Shown: piece by piece, positions 7,005 to 16,251 of the stretch
Layout: each line of letters opens with the position of its first letter
Position numbering within the stretch: position 1 is the stretch's first letter
NCBI GenBank assembly: GCA_025935815.1
Contig: JAICUO010000009.1
Location: forward strand, 1 to 32,442
Reading direction: 5' to 3'
DNA: 32,442 nucleotides
Origin: Streptosporangiaceae bacterium
GTDB lineage: Bacteria > Actinomycetota > Actinomycetes > Streptosporangiales > Streptosporangiaceae
The notes under the pieces: generated by a model
What the model saw: the letters and a program-made list of their open reading frames with translations, nothing else
Database searches by the model: none
What the model was told of the DNA's origin: nothing
Made by a program: the position numbers and the translations under genes

Positions 7005-10000
7005 TCAGCCCAGGGTGACCGGCTGGATGACCACGGGCCCAAGGGTGGGGTCAAGCTCGGTGGCCTGCGAGGTGCCCGCGGGCGTCAGCACGTCGACGGC
7101 CTTGGGCACGGTCGCCGGGTCGACCGCGCACACCGGCGCGGTCCCGCCCGGCGCGCAGACCCCGAACGAGAACCCCTGCGCCGTGGGCGAAAAACCGCGC
7201 GCCTGGTCCGAGCTGAAGCCGTCCTGGCCGGTCAGCACCACGGTGAACCCCCATCCGGCGGCCGGGGTGCCCAGCGCGGATTCCGGCAGCGCGACCGTGA
7301 TCGTCTTGTCTGCCTGCACGGGCAGCGTCAGGGCGCTGCCGACGCCGGCGCCGGCGGCGTTCACCCACTGGGTGGGGGCGAAGCCCTGCACCTCAACGCG
7401 CTGGCTCCAGGCGCCGGCCGGGGCGATCGCGTAGTTGCGGGCCGGGAACGGCGCCTGGGTGGACGTGGCGGGCGCGCCGGGCACGTGCACGTAGACGTCG
7501 AGCAGTTGCGCGCCGTTGAGCACCCCGAACGTGGGGACCAGGGTGCGCAGCGTGGCCCGCAGGTAGGCGAACGTGCCGTCGCTGAGGACCTGGAACCGGG
7601 TCAGGTCAAACGACCCGGCCACGAAGTCGGAGGCGGTCGGGTACTGGTAGCTGCCCGGGCCGTTGTCGTCGCCGGCCGGATCGCTCACATCCAGCACGGT
7701 CGCCCCGCCGCCCTCGTTGGTCACGGTGACCTGCGCGTACCCGGTGCTATGACCGCCGGCCGCGGTGGCCGCCACGGTGATCACGTTGCTGCCGAAGCTC
7801 ACCGGGACGGTCGTGGTGAAGCTCCCGTCGCTCTTCGCGGTGGTGGTCGCCAGCGTGGCCGGGGCGCCGGTGGTGGTGTCGGAGGTCGCGATCGTCACCG
7901 CGGCGCCCGGCTTCGTCGTGCCGGTCACGATGGTGGACGAGACGGCCAGCGTGGCGCCCGCCGCGGGCGCGGTGATGGTGACCGGAAGGCTGCCGGGCGC
8001 GCCCTGAGCGACGTAACGAGCGGTGGTGACGGCTGGGGTGTCAACGTTGCGCCCAGCCCCCAGGGAGGTGATCAGCCGCAGCTCCTGGGCCTGGGCCCAG
8101 CTCAGCGGGGACGCCGAGCCGGCCGCCTGGCCGTCGGTGAACCCGATGGAGGCGGTCGTGGGGTCGCTGCCGTACGGCGAGGCCGCCAGGTTCGGGTTCT
8201 CCCAGGCCTGCTCGGGCACTAGGCCCACGCCGGAGGAGAAGCGGGTGATCGCCGCCAGCAGGGCCTTCGCGCCGTGGGAGTCCCCGGCGGCGAGGTCGGA
8301 CTCGGCGCGCTCGCCGGACAGGACCGGCCACAGGTGCCCGGTGCCCTTGCCGGTCGGCGCCCACGGCGCGCCGTTCACCGAGCAGGAGGTCTGGCTGGGC
8401 TGGTAGCAGTCGCCGTACCCGTCGGCGCTGCCGTTGGCGGCGGAGTCGCCGTACCGGTAGTAGCCGGCTCCGCTCGGGGTGGTCACCGCGATGTGGTTGT
8501 CCCACACCGCGAGCGACGCCCGCACGTCGGGATCGGTGACCGGCAGTTCACCCAGCCGGACCAGTTCCTGGAAGCCGCCGTCGAGGACGGAGCGCTGGTC
8601 CAGGGTGGGGCCGCCATTGCCGAGGCTGTAGCTGATCGCGGCGTTCGGGTCACCGGTCTTGGACAGCCGGATGAAGTAGCGCGGCCCGTCGGGGCCGTTG
8701 GTGGTCACCGTCCACGACTTGATGGTGCGCTGGAAGTCATCGGCGGTGGCCTGGTAGACCCGCGCCCGCGCGGTGTCACCGTGCCGGGCGGCGATCGCCG
8801 ACGCGGCGGTCAGCCCGGCGATCTCGGCCGCGATCGTGGACGGGGAGTAGCCGGACTGCTCTTCCCAGCGCTCCACCCCGGTCGAGGGGCCGTTGGCGAC
8901 GAGGTAGTCCGCGGCCGGGCGGATGTGCCCGGTCCACAGCGCGTTGTCGCCGCCGAGCCCGGACAGGTAGGCCATCAGGATCGGGTAGGAGGTCTCATCC
9001 AGCTGGTTACCGCCCGTGTCGGGGGCGGCCTTGCCGTTGACCAGGGAGTTGCGCGGCATCGCGCCGCCCCGGAGCTGCTGGCGGTCGAACAGGAACCGGG
9101 TCGCCGCCTGGGCCGTGCCGACGTCCCCGTCGGCGAGCAGCCCGGTGAACGCCTCGTACAGGTCGCGGGCGAACACCTCGCGGTAGGAGCCGAAGTAGGA
9201 CGGCGCGCCGCCCGACAGCGCCCCGGCCGGGACCGACTGGCCCCACGGGCTGGCCAGCGACGCCACGATCGCGCCGGGGTAGGTCTTGTCCTCGCTCGCC
9301 TTCAGCACGTTGGCCGACAAGTAGTACGCGCCCGCCAACGAGGCCGGCCGCCGCAGCCCCGCGTCGTAGCGCGCCCAGCCAGTGCCGTACCCGGCCTGGA
9401 GCTGCCCGAACGGAGCACGAAGCGACTGGGTGGCCACCGACACCGACTGGGCCTGGGAGCGGCCGAACCCCAGCGCCAGCGTCACCGAGTCACCGTGGCG
9501 CGGGGTGACGTCCTGGGTCGCGGTGACGTGCCCGTCCGGCGCGGAGTCGTAGCCGGTGAGCGTCCGCGTGGAATCCAGCTGGGTAAGCCCGTCGCTGCCG
9601 GTGCCCGCGTACCCGACGCTGGCGGCGCCCGCCGGCTGGCCGGCCGCAGCGGCGGCCAGGGCCATGTAGGTCGGCACCGCGTAGTCGCGGTTCACGGCGT
9701 TCGTGGTCGTGTTGGTGCTGTAGATGACCGGGACCGGGCCGCCCGCCGAGGTGTCGATGACGCCCGTGTTGGCGCCGGCGTTGTCACCGCCTCCGCCGCC
9801 GTTGCCGTTGACGTGGGCGTCCACCCGCGCGTAGAGCCGCAGCCCGCCCAGGCTGGCGTGCGAGTGCGGCGCGTCCCGCAGCTGGGTGCGCAGCACGACG
9901 GTGTCCCGCGCCGGGTCGGTCAGGTAAGTGGTAACGAGCTGGAAGCCGTGCGCGGCGTCCGTGGAGGTCACCGTGCACGACATGCCGCTGGCGTCGGCGG

Positions 10001-10400
10001 TGACGGCGTAGCTCATGTCCCGCGTCTGCAGGTCGGTGAACGTGGCCCCGTCGGTCACGATGTACTGCAGCGTGCTCACGTTGGTGTTGTCGATCGTCGG
10101 CTCGTAGACGTCGGACAGCACCCCGCCGGCGACCGTGTACCAGACCTTGGACCCCGGGCCCGCGGCGGTGCCCACGCAGTCCTTGCGGGCCAGGTCGAAG
10201 TACGACGGCGCTCCGGGCGCGCCCGGCGCCACGTTGACCGCTGGCACGGTGCCCGCCTGGACTGTGCCCGCCAGCACGGTGGCGCCCGCGGGGCTGGCGG
10301 CGGCGACCGGGATGGCGAGCACGAGGGAAGTGGCGGCGGCCGCCACCACGAGACGGGTACGGCCAGGCCAGGTCACAGTTCGCTCCCAGGGAGTTCGCAT
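7005..10400 (-). CDS. Secreted GH15 glucoamylase/glucodextranase-like protein with Ig-like and C-terminal DOMON-like domains
   Basis: 1131 aa; signal peptide LVVAAAATSLVLAIPVAAASPAGA; GH15 segments YREVFARDLYEAFTGLLADGD, GVERWEEQSGYSPSTIAAEIAGL, GTGHLWPVLSGERAESDLA, EQAWE; then an Ig-like linker (ITAPAAGATLAVSSTIVTGTT) and VLDVSDPAGDDNGPGSYQYPTASDF. Confidence 0.92.
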   Translation of the reverse strand: MRTPWERTVTWPGRTRLVVAAAATSLVLAIPVAAASPAGATVLAGTVQAGTVPAVNVAPGAPGAPSYFDLARKDCVGTAAGPGSKVWYTVAGGVLSDVYEPTIDNTNVSTLQYIVTDGATFTDLQTRDMSYAVTADASGMSCTVTSTDAAHGFQLVTTYLTDPARDTVVLRTQLRDAPHSHASLGGLRLYARVDAHVNGNGGGGGDNAGANTGVIDTSAGGPVPVIYSTNTTTNAVNRDYAVPTYMALAAAAAGQPAGAASVGYAGTGSDGLTQLDSTRTLTGYDSAPDGHVTATQDVTPRHGDSVTLALGFGRSQAQSVSVATQSLRAPFGQLQAGYGTGWARYDAGLRRPASLAGAYYLSANVLKASEDKTYPGAIVASLASPWGQSVPAGALSGGAPSYFGSYREVFARDLYEAFTGLLADGDVGTAQAATRFLFDRQQLRGGAMPRNSLVNGKAAPDTGGNQLDETSYPILMAYLSGLGGDNALWTGHIRPAADYLVANGPSTGVERWEEQSGYSPSTIAAEIAGLTAASAIAARHGDTARARVYQATADDFQRTIKSWTVTTNGPDGPRYFIRLSKTGDPNAAISYSLGNGGPTLDQRSVLDGGFQELVRLGELPVTDPDVRASLAVWDNHIAVTTPSGAGYYRYGDSAANGSADGYGDCYQPSQTSCSVNGAPWAPTGKGTGHLWPVLSGERAESDLAAGDSHGAKALLAAITRFSSGVGLVPEQAWENPNLAASPYGSDPTTASIGFTDGQAAGSASPLSWAQAQELRLITSLGAGRNVDTPAVTTARYVAQGAPGSLPVTITAPAAGATLAVSSTIVTGTTKPGAAVTIATSDTTTGAPATLATTTAKSDGSFTTTVPVSFGSNVITVAATAAGGHSTGYAQVTVTNEGGGATVLDVSDPAGDDNGPGSYQYPTASDFVAGSFDLTRFQVLSDGTFAYLRATLRTLVPTFGVLNGAQLLDVYVHVPGAPATSTQAPFPARNYAIAPAGAWSQRVEVQGFAPTQWVNAAGAGVGSALTLPVQADKTITVALPESALGTPAAGWGFTVVLTGQDGFSSDQARGFSPTAQGFSFGVCAPGGTAPVCAVDPATVPKAVDVLTPAGTSQATELDPTLGPVVIQPVTLG

Positions 10401-10525
10401 CGACGGTGAAGAAGCTCCAACGCAAACGTAGACCCAAGACCGTTAACGCGCAGTAAATATCGCCCGCCGCCTCCGGAACAAGGAATGAACGCCCGCGCGC
10501 AATGCCACCTGGACATCCCGGCGGG

Positions 10526-11005
10526 TCATTGTGATAAGGCGCGGGTGCGGGTGGTGACCTTCACGCTGGTGTACTCGCAGCGGCGGGTGTCGCAGAGGAT
10601 CACGATGCCCTTCGGGCCGACGTTCAGGCCCGCGCCGTCGCGCTTTTCGACCTCAACCAAAGCCTCGCGCAAGGTGAGGTTCTCGCACCGGGGGCAGACG
10701 CCCGGCATCTCCTTGCCCCAGGGCCTGCCCGGACGGGCGAAGGTCCAGCCGCCCGCGACCAGCAAGGCCGCGACGGCGAAGGCCACGATGCCGATCCACA
10801 GCAACGCCGTCGTCACCGAGCCGAGCGGCAGCAGCGGGATGGACTTGATCAGCGGGCGCAGCTGGAAGAGCACCGCCCAGCCGATGACGGCGCAGGCCAC
10901 GGCCGCGACCACCGTGATTATCAGGGTGCGGCCCGACCGGCGGGCCTGGCGCTGCTTGAGCGCCGCCTGAAGAAGCAGTTCCTCGTCACTAGCCGACATG
11001 CACAC
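10526..11005 (-). CDS. Hypothetical membrane protein with C-terminal CPRC...C/C zinc-ribbon-like motif
   Basis: Two hydrophobic segments (TLIITVVAAVACAVIGWAVLF; ALLWIGIVAFAVAALLVAGGW), then VCPRCENL...LCDTRRCEY. Confidence 0.7.
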   Translation of the reverse strand: MCMSASDEELLLQAALKQRQARRSGRTLIITVVAAVACAVIGWAVLFQLRPLIKSIPLLPLGSVTTALLWIGIVAFAVAALLVAGGWTFARPGRPWGKEMPGVCPRCENLTLREALVEVEKRDGAGLNVGPKGIVILCDTRRCEYTSVKVTTRTRALSQ

Positions 11006-11081
11006 CAGTATCCGTCATGCCGGGGCCCGCCGTGAACAGCCTCGCCGTCCCAACACAAGATCGCTCACCCGGACCGGCGCG

Positions 11082-11495
11082 TTAGTCGAAGCGGAAGGTG
11101 GTCCAGGTCGAGCGCGGGCCGCTGGGGGTGATGGCTAGCAGCACGCGGCCGTCGGCTTCCAGCTCGGCGGCGAACTGGTCGTCGGCGGGAACGGCGCGGC
11201 CGTGCTTCTCGCGGATGGCGCGAAAGCGCGCCAGCTCCGCCCGGACGTCTTCCAGGATCTCCACGGTGCCCGACAGGGCCACGTAGCGGAAGCCCTCGGG
11301 GTCGTCGAAGACCAGCTCCACGCGCGGGTCCCGGCTGAAGATCTTGTACTTGGCCCGGCCGCGCGTCGTCGAGACGTAGAACCGCTCGCCGTCCCAGCCG
11401 TACCAGTTCGGGCTGGCGTGCGGGCGGCCGTCCTTGCGGATGCCGACCACGATGACGTTGCGGGGCTCCCCGAGGAAGGCGTCCAGCGATGACAT
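11082..11495 (-). CDS. PPOX class (probable F420-dependent) enzyme
   Basis: Internal ATG at 11495: MSSLDAFLGEPRNVIVVGIRKDGRPHASPNWYGWDGERFYVSTTRGRAKYKIFSRDPRVELVFDDPEG. The upstream extension to 11717 is low quality and overlaps the SDR gene. Confidence 0.85.
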   Translation of the reverse strand: MSSLDAFLGEPRNVIVVGIRKDGRPHASPNWYGWDGERFYVSTTRGRAKYKIFSRDPRVELVFDDPEGFRYVALSGTVEILEDVRAELARFRAIREKHGRAVPADDQFAAELEADGRVLLAITPSGPRSTWTTFRFD

Positions 11496-11515
11496 GCGGA
11501 TCCTCTCGTCGCGGC

Positions 11516-12325
11516 TCAGCCGAAGCGGCGGGCGCTGGGGTAGATCTGGGCGCCGTCGACAGTGACGTTGGCGCCGGTGACCCAGGAGGCGCGCTCCGAT
11601 AGCAGGAACGCCACGACGTCGGCGACTTCTTCCGGGCGGCCGAGCCGGCCGTGCGGGAAGTCCCGCGCGAGCCAGTCCGCGAACAGGCCGGGGTTGTGGC
11701 CGGCGAACCACTGCCACCCGCCGCCGGGGAACATGATGGAGCCGGGGCTGACCGCGTTGACCCGGATGCCGAGCGGCGCCAGCTCCTGCGCGGCGGTCGC
11801 GGCCAGGTGGATCTCCGCCGCCTTGGCGGTGGCGTAGGCGGTGCGCGGGGCCGGGTGCATGCCGGTGACCGAGGAGATGATGACGACGGCTTTCCCCCCG
11901 TCAGCCTGGCGCAGGTACGGCAGGCCGAGCCGGATCAGCTCGGCGGCGTGCCCGGCGTTGAACGCGAACGTCGCGGTGAACTCCCCCGGCTGCGCCGTGG
12001 TGAGGTCCCCCCGGCCGACCGTGCCGCCGGCGTTGGCGACCAGGTGATCCAGGCCGCCGAGGCGGGCCGCGATCTCCTCGACGGCACCGCCCAGCGCGGC
12101 CGGGTCCGTCACGTCAGCGGCCGCCGTGGCGACGCTCACGCCGTCATGGGCGGCGAGCTTCTCGGCGGCGCCGGCCAGGGTAGCCGCGTCCCGGGCGACC
12201 AGCCCGACGCTGGCGCCCTCCCCCGCCAGCGCCTGCGCGATCGCCAGCCCGATGCCCTTGCTTCCCCCGGTGATCAACACGCGCTTCCCGCGCAGCCCAA
12301 GGTCCATGCCGGCGATCTTAGCCAT
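11516..12325 (-). CDS. SDR family oxidoreductase
   Basis: VLITGGSKGIGLAIAQALAGEGA, LVANAGG, Y-x3-K (TAYATAKAAE), VNAVSPGSIMFPGG. Confidence 0.95.
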   Translation of the reverse strand: MAKIAGMDLGLRGKRVLITGGSKGIGLAIAQALAGEGASVGLVARDAATLAGAAEKLAAHDGVSVATAAADVTDPAALGGAVEEIAARLGGLDHLVANAGGTVGRGDLTTAQPGEFTATFAFNAGHAAELIRLGLPYLRQADGGKAVVIISSVTGMHPAPRTAYATAKAAEIHLAATAAQELAPLGIRVNAVSPGSIMFPGGGWQWFAGHNPGLFADWLARDFPHGRLGRPEEVADVVAFLLSERASWVTGANVTVDGAQIYPSARRFG

Positions 12326-12350
12326 CCCGGACGCGGCCGCCGCCTCCGGA

Positions 12351-14600
12351 TCACCGGGCGAAGAGAGCGTATAGGCCGCGGCGGCCTTCCAGGGGCTGGG
12401 GTGATGACGTGAAGCCGCGCTGGGCCAGCAGCGCCGCTTCCACGGCGTTGAACGCGGCCTTGCCGGCCTGCAGCTGGCCGAGGTCAGTCCCCTCGGCGGA
12501 GCACAGGCCCGCGGCCTGGGTGGCGGCGATGCCGATGGCGGCCCGCAGTCGCGGCTCGGGCAGCCCGAGCATCAGGCCGGCCGCGACGCACCCGCCGATC
12601 ACGGCGGCGATCACCTCGGCTGACCAGCCTTGCGCGCGGGCATCCGGCAAGCCCGCGGCCACCAGGTCGGACACCGCAGCGCCGACGGCGACGGCCTCGG
12701 CGCAGTTCTCCCCCCGGGCCGTCGCCGCCGCGCAGACCACCGCGGTACCGGCGTCGACGTCGGCCGACCCCGCCAGCGCGGCCACCGCGCGGACGAACGC
12801 GGTGAGCCCGTGGCCACCGGGCAGGACGCCCCTGCGGGCGGCCCACTCGACGGCCTGCGGCACCCGGGCCCGCTCGCCGGCGGTCACCGCGTCGTTGAAG
12901 AGGGAAAGGGCGTCCTTGGCGGTGCCCGTGGCCCGATCGGCGACCAGCATCTCATCGGCCAGGGCGGGCGGCGCGAGCGCCAGCGCGAGGACCGCGTCGG
13001 TGGTCGCTGCGGCGTCCGCCGCGGCGGGCGGGTCCGCCGGGGCGGGGGCGGGAGCGTCCGCGAAGACAGCGGAGGCCGCCCCGGCGCGGGCGGTCCCGGA
13101 CACCGCGGCACCCGGCCCCGGCCCCGCCTCTGGCTCCGGCTCCGGCTCTGGCTCCGGCTCCGGGCGGGCGGCGGCCAGCAGGTCCATGACGTAGGACATG
13201 CCCGGCGGCGCGTTGACCGCGTCCCGGATCCGCGCCGCCGCGGACGGCCCCAGGACCGGCGCCACCAGCTGGTCCACCTTGTCGAGGAGGTCCGCGTCGG
13301 TGAGCGGCCGGGCGGTGCTGCCGCGGGTGTGCGCCACGCGGACCTCGACCGGCTCGGCCGCCGCGAGCGTGACTCGCACCACCGCCGCGTCGCGGGGGCA
13401 CCCCGGGTCGGGATTGAGCGAGATCAGGTCCCGCAGCCGGGCCATCTCCGGGTCGGTCGCGACCGCGTCGCTGAACTCGGCCAGCCCGGCCTGGCCGTAG
13501 CGCAGCCCGGCGGCGATGCCGTGCCGGGCGCTGAACCGGGCGCCCAGCCCGCTGTCCGGGTGCACCAGGCCCATCAGCTCCAGGACGAGGGGGTTACAGG
13601 TGACCGTGACGCCGGTGATCGCTGGCGAGCCCGGGATCCGCGCGAACGCCTCGATCGCGGCGTCCATCGCGGGGTGGGCGACCACCCCGCAGGGATAGGT
13701 CTTGAAGGTGTTCAGCTCCAGTTCCCAGTCGTGGCCACCCGCGGACGCCCCCAGCAGGGCGGAGCGGTCGACGTGCTCCGCGCCCCCGGCCAGCACGTCG
13801 AGCACGCCGCCGGGACCGAGCGGGTCGGCCGGACCGGACAGGCCCGCGCTGGCCAGGCGGGCGGCCAGGATGCCGTTGGCCGCCGCCTTGCCCGCGTGCA
13901 GCGGCTTGGTCATCGAGCCGAACGCCTCCCGGTGCCCGACCGTCATCACCGCCGCCAGCGACAACGCGCTGGCCATCTGGCCGGTGCCCAGGCCGAGCAG
14001 CGCCGACTCCGCCACCGCGGCGCCGAAGACCCCGCAGGTCCCGGTGATGTGCCAGCCGTGGTCGTAGTGAGCGGGCGAGATCGCGTTCCCGATCCGCAGC
14101 TGCGCCTCGCACCCGGCGGCGAACGCCCCCAGGAACACGTCCCCGGAGACGCTGGCGTGGCCGGCCCCGGGGACCGCGGGGGTGACCAGTGCCGAGGCCA
14201 GGACCGTGGCGAGGATCGACGCGCCCGGGTGGATGACCGTCGCCAGGTGCGTGTCGTCGAAGTCGTCCAGGTGCGCAGCGGTGCCGGTGGCCAGCGCCGC
14301 CCAGTACGGGCCGGCGGTCCCGGCCAGCCCGGGGATGACCCCGCGCTCAGCCGTCGCGGCCTCGTCGTCCCCGGCCCCCTGCCCGCCTGGCCCCTGCCCG
14401 CCCACACCCTGCCCGCCGGCACCGCGCACGATGGTCACCGCGTCGGAGCCGGCCGCGCTGATCGCGGTGCCGAGCACGTTGAACAGCGTCCGCCGGGCGG
14501 CGGCCGATACCTTCGCGTAATCCGGGTGCCCGGTCGGTATATGCCGGGAAGCGTTCCGCATGGCCTCGCAGAACTCCATCGTGACCGAGTCAAAGTGCAT
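12351..14600 (-). CDS. MmgE/PrpD family protein with a second partial MmgE/PrpD-like domain at its C-terminus
   Basis: ATG at 14600 (MHFDSVTMEFCEAMRNASRHIP); first copy ...MTKPLHAGKAAANGILAARLASAGLSGPADPLGPGGVLDV...TFKTYPCGVVAHPAMDA; second copy GQLQAGKAAFNAVEAALLAQRGFTSSPQPLEGRRGLYALFAR. Confidence 0.85.
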   Translation of the reverse strand: MHFDSVTMEFCEAMRNASRHIPTGHPDYAKVSAAARRTLFNVLGTAISAAGSDAVTIVRGAGGQGVGGQGPGGQGAGDDEAATAERGVIPGLAGTAGPYWAALATGTAAHLDDFDDTHLATVIHPGASILATVLASALVTPAVPGAGHASVSGDVFLGAFAAGCEAQLRIGNAISPAHYDHGWHITGTCGVFGAAVAESALLGLGTGQMASALSLAAVMTVGHREAFGSMTKPLHAGKAAANGILAARLASAGLSGPADPLGPGGVLDVLAGGAEHVDRSALLGASAGGHDWELELNTFKTYPCGVVAHPAMDAAIEAFARIPGSPAITGVTVTCNPLVLELMGLVHPDSGLGARFSARHGIAAGLRYGQAGLAEFSDAVATDPEMARLRDLISLNPDPGCPRDAAVVRVTLAAAEPVEVRVAHTRGSTARPLTDADLLDKVDQLVAPVLGPSAAARIRDAVNAPPGMSYVMDLLAAARPEPEPEPEPEPEAGPGPGAAVSGTARAGAASAVFADAPAPAPADPPAAADAAATTDAVLALALAPPALADEMLVADRATGTAKDALSLFNDAVTAGERARVPQAVEWAARRGVLPGGHGLTAFVRAVAALAGSADVDAGTAVVCAAATARGENCAEAVAVGAAVSDLVAAGLPDARAQGWSAEVIAAVIGGCVAAGLMLGLPEPRLRAAIGIAATQAAGLCSAEGTDLGQLQAGKAAFNAVEAALLAQRGFTSSPQPLEGRRGLYALFAR
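13129..13163. repeat. Hexanucleotide (ggctcc)n-like tract encoding an EP-rich linker on the minus strand
   Basis: tctggctccggctccggctctggctccggctccgg; encodes PEPEPEPEPEAG in the MmgE/PrpD gene. Confidence 0.8.
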
Positions 14601-14819
14601 GCGGCCCACCGTAGTGCGCCGCTGCCACCTGGTTAAAGAGCCGTCAGCCAGGCCGCCGCGCGCACTGGGCGCGCCCGTAAGCGCCCCGCCCGCGACTTGT
14701 CGCATGATCATTAGCCGACCGCCGCAGCCTGGCGCCTTCGTCCCGGAGAACCAACAGCGCACCCCTGATTCGTGGAGGAGGACGAATACCTGGGACAATA
14801 CAGGACCTATCGTCGGCGC

Positions 14820-16250
14820 ATGCCCCAACTGGACGAGATCGGCGGCTGGATCGCCAAGCGCCTGCCCGAGCTCATCACCGAGCACAAGGTCCCCGGAGCC
14901 GCGATCGGCGTGTACGCCGGCGGCCAGGTCATCGACTACGCCTTCGGCGTGCTCAGCCACGCCACCGGAGTCGAGGCCACCACCGACTCGGTGTTCCAGG
15001 TCGGCTCGATCACCAAGACCTGGACCGCGACGCTGGTCATGCAGCTCGTCGACGAGGGCCTGCTCGACATCGACAAGCCGCTGCGCGGCTACCTGCCGGA
15101 GTTCACGCTCGCCGACGAGGCGGCGGCGCAGGCGATCACGACCCGGCAGCTGCTGTCGCACCAGGCCGGGTTCGAAGGCGACATCTTCACCGACACCGGC
15201 AACAACGACGACTGCGTCGAGAAGTACGTCGCGACCCTGGCAACCGACCCGCAGCTGTTCCCGCCCGGCCAGATGTTCTCCTACAACAACGCCGGGTACT
15301 GCGTGCTGGGCCGGCTCGTCGAGGTGCTGCGCGGCAAGCCGTTCGACCAGGCGCTGCGCGAGCACCTGTTCGCCCCGCTGGGGCTGGCGCACGCGGCGAC
15401 CGACGCCGCGTCGGCGATCTTGTTCCGGGCCGCCGTCGGGCACCTGCCGGGCGACCCGGCCGACCCGGACGCGTACCCGGCCCCGGCGCCCGTCTGGTCG
15501 CTGGTGAAGTCCAACGCCCCGGCCGGCGCGGCGCTGGCGATGCGCCCCCGCGACCTGCTCGCCTTCGCGGTCATGCACCTGGCCGGCGGCGTCGCCGCCG
15601 ACGGGACCCGGGTGCTCAGCGAGGCCAGCGTCGCCGCCATGCGGGAAACGCAGGTCGACGTGCCTCCCCTGGGCCTGATGGGCACGCACTGGGGACTGGG
15701 CTGGGAGCTGTTCCACTGGCCCAGCGGCACGGTCTTCGGCCACGACGGCGGCACCATCGGCCAGAACGCGTTCCTGCGGATCGTGCCGGGCCACGACGTC
15801 GCCATCGCCTTGCTCACCAATGGCGGGAACCCGATCGCGGTCTACCGGGAGGTCTTCGACCACCTGCTGTCCGAGCTGACGGGCATCCACCTCAATGAGT
15901 TCCCCGCACCGCCGGAGCACCCGGAGCACGTTGACGCGGCCCGGTACGTCGGCACCTACGCGAACTCGGTCAGCCAGTCCACCGTCACCCAGGATGAGGA
16001 CGGCCGGATCTGGATGGAGGACAAGCCGCTGGGCGAGCTCGCCGAGCTCGTCGGCCAGTCCGAGAAGACCGAGCTCGTCCACCTCACCGGGGACACCCTG
16101 ATCCCGGTCGAGCCCAAGTACGGAATCCACATCCCGCAGGTCTTCACCGGCGATGACGGCAGCGGCCGCGCCCTGTTCATCCACAGCGGCCGGGCCATCC
16201 GGCGCGCCGGCTTATTCACCCAGCGGCTGATTGCCCAAGCGGAGGCATGA
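14820..16250 (+). CDS. Serine hydrolase, beta-lactamase/S12 (CubicO/D-aminopeptidase-like) family
   Basis: ATG 14820; SxxK (GSITKTWTATL), YxN (YNNAGYCVLG), HDGGTIGQNAFLRIVP. Confidence 0.92.
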   Translation: MPQLDEIGGWIAKRLPELITEHKVPGAAIGVYAGGQVIDYAFGVLSHATGVEATTDSVFQVGSITKTWTATLVMQLVDEGLLDIDKPLRGYLPEFTLADEAAAQAITTRQLLSHQAGFEGDIFTDTGNNDDCVEKYVATLATDPQLFPPGQMFSYNNAGYCVLGRLVEVLRGKPFDQALREHLFAPLGLAHAATDAASAILFRAAVGHLPGDPADPDAYPAPAPVWSLVKSNAPAGAALAMRPRDLLAFAVMHLAGGVAADGTRVLSEASVAAMRETQVDVPPLGLMGTHWGLGWELFHWPSGTVFGHDGGTIGQNAFLRIVPGHDVAIALLTNGGNPIAVYREVFDHLLSELTGIHLNEFPAPPEHPEHVDAARYVGTYANSVSQSTVTQDEDGRIWMEDKPLGELAELVGQSEKTELVHLTGDTLIPVEPKYGIHIPQVFTGDDGSGRALFIHSGRAIRRAGLFTQRLIAQAEA

Positions 16251-16251
16251 G

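Noticed and set aside
8274-10409. 711-aa plus-strand ORF
   Set aside because: Antisense shadow of the GH15 gene; low-complexity composition (GVRGGHRAR...) typical of high-GC opposite frames and no recognisable motif.
12630-14636. 668-aa plus-strand ORF
   Set aside because: Antisense shadow of the MmgE/PrpD gene with low-complexity R/G/P composition.
12351-16184. 1277-aa minus-strand ORF
   Set aside because: Only 12351-14600 (MmgE/PrpD) is credible; the N-terminal ~530 aa is an Arg/Val/Asp/Gly-rich shadow frame antisense to the S12 hydrolase at 14820-16250.
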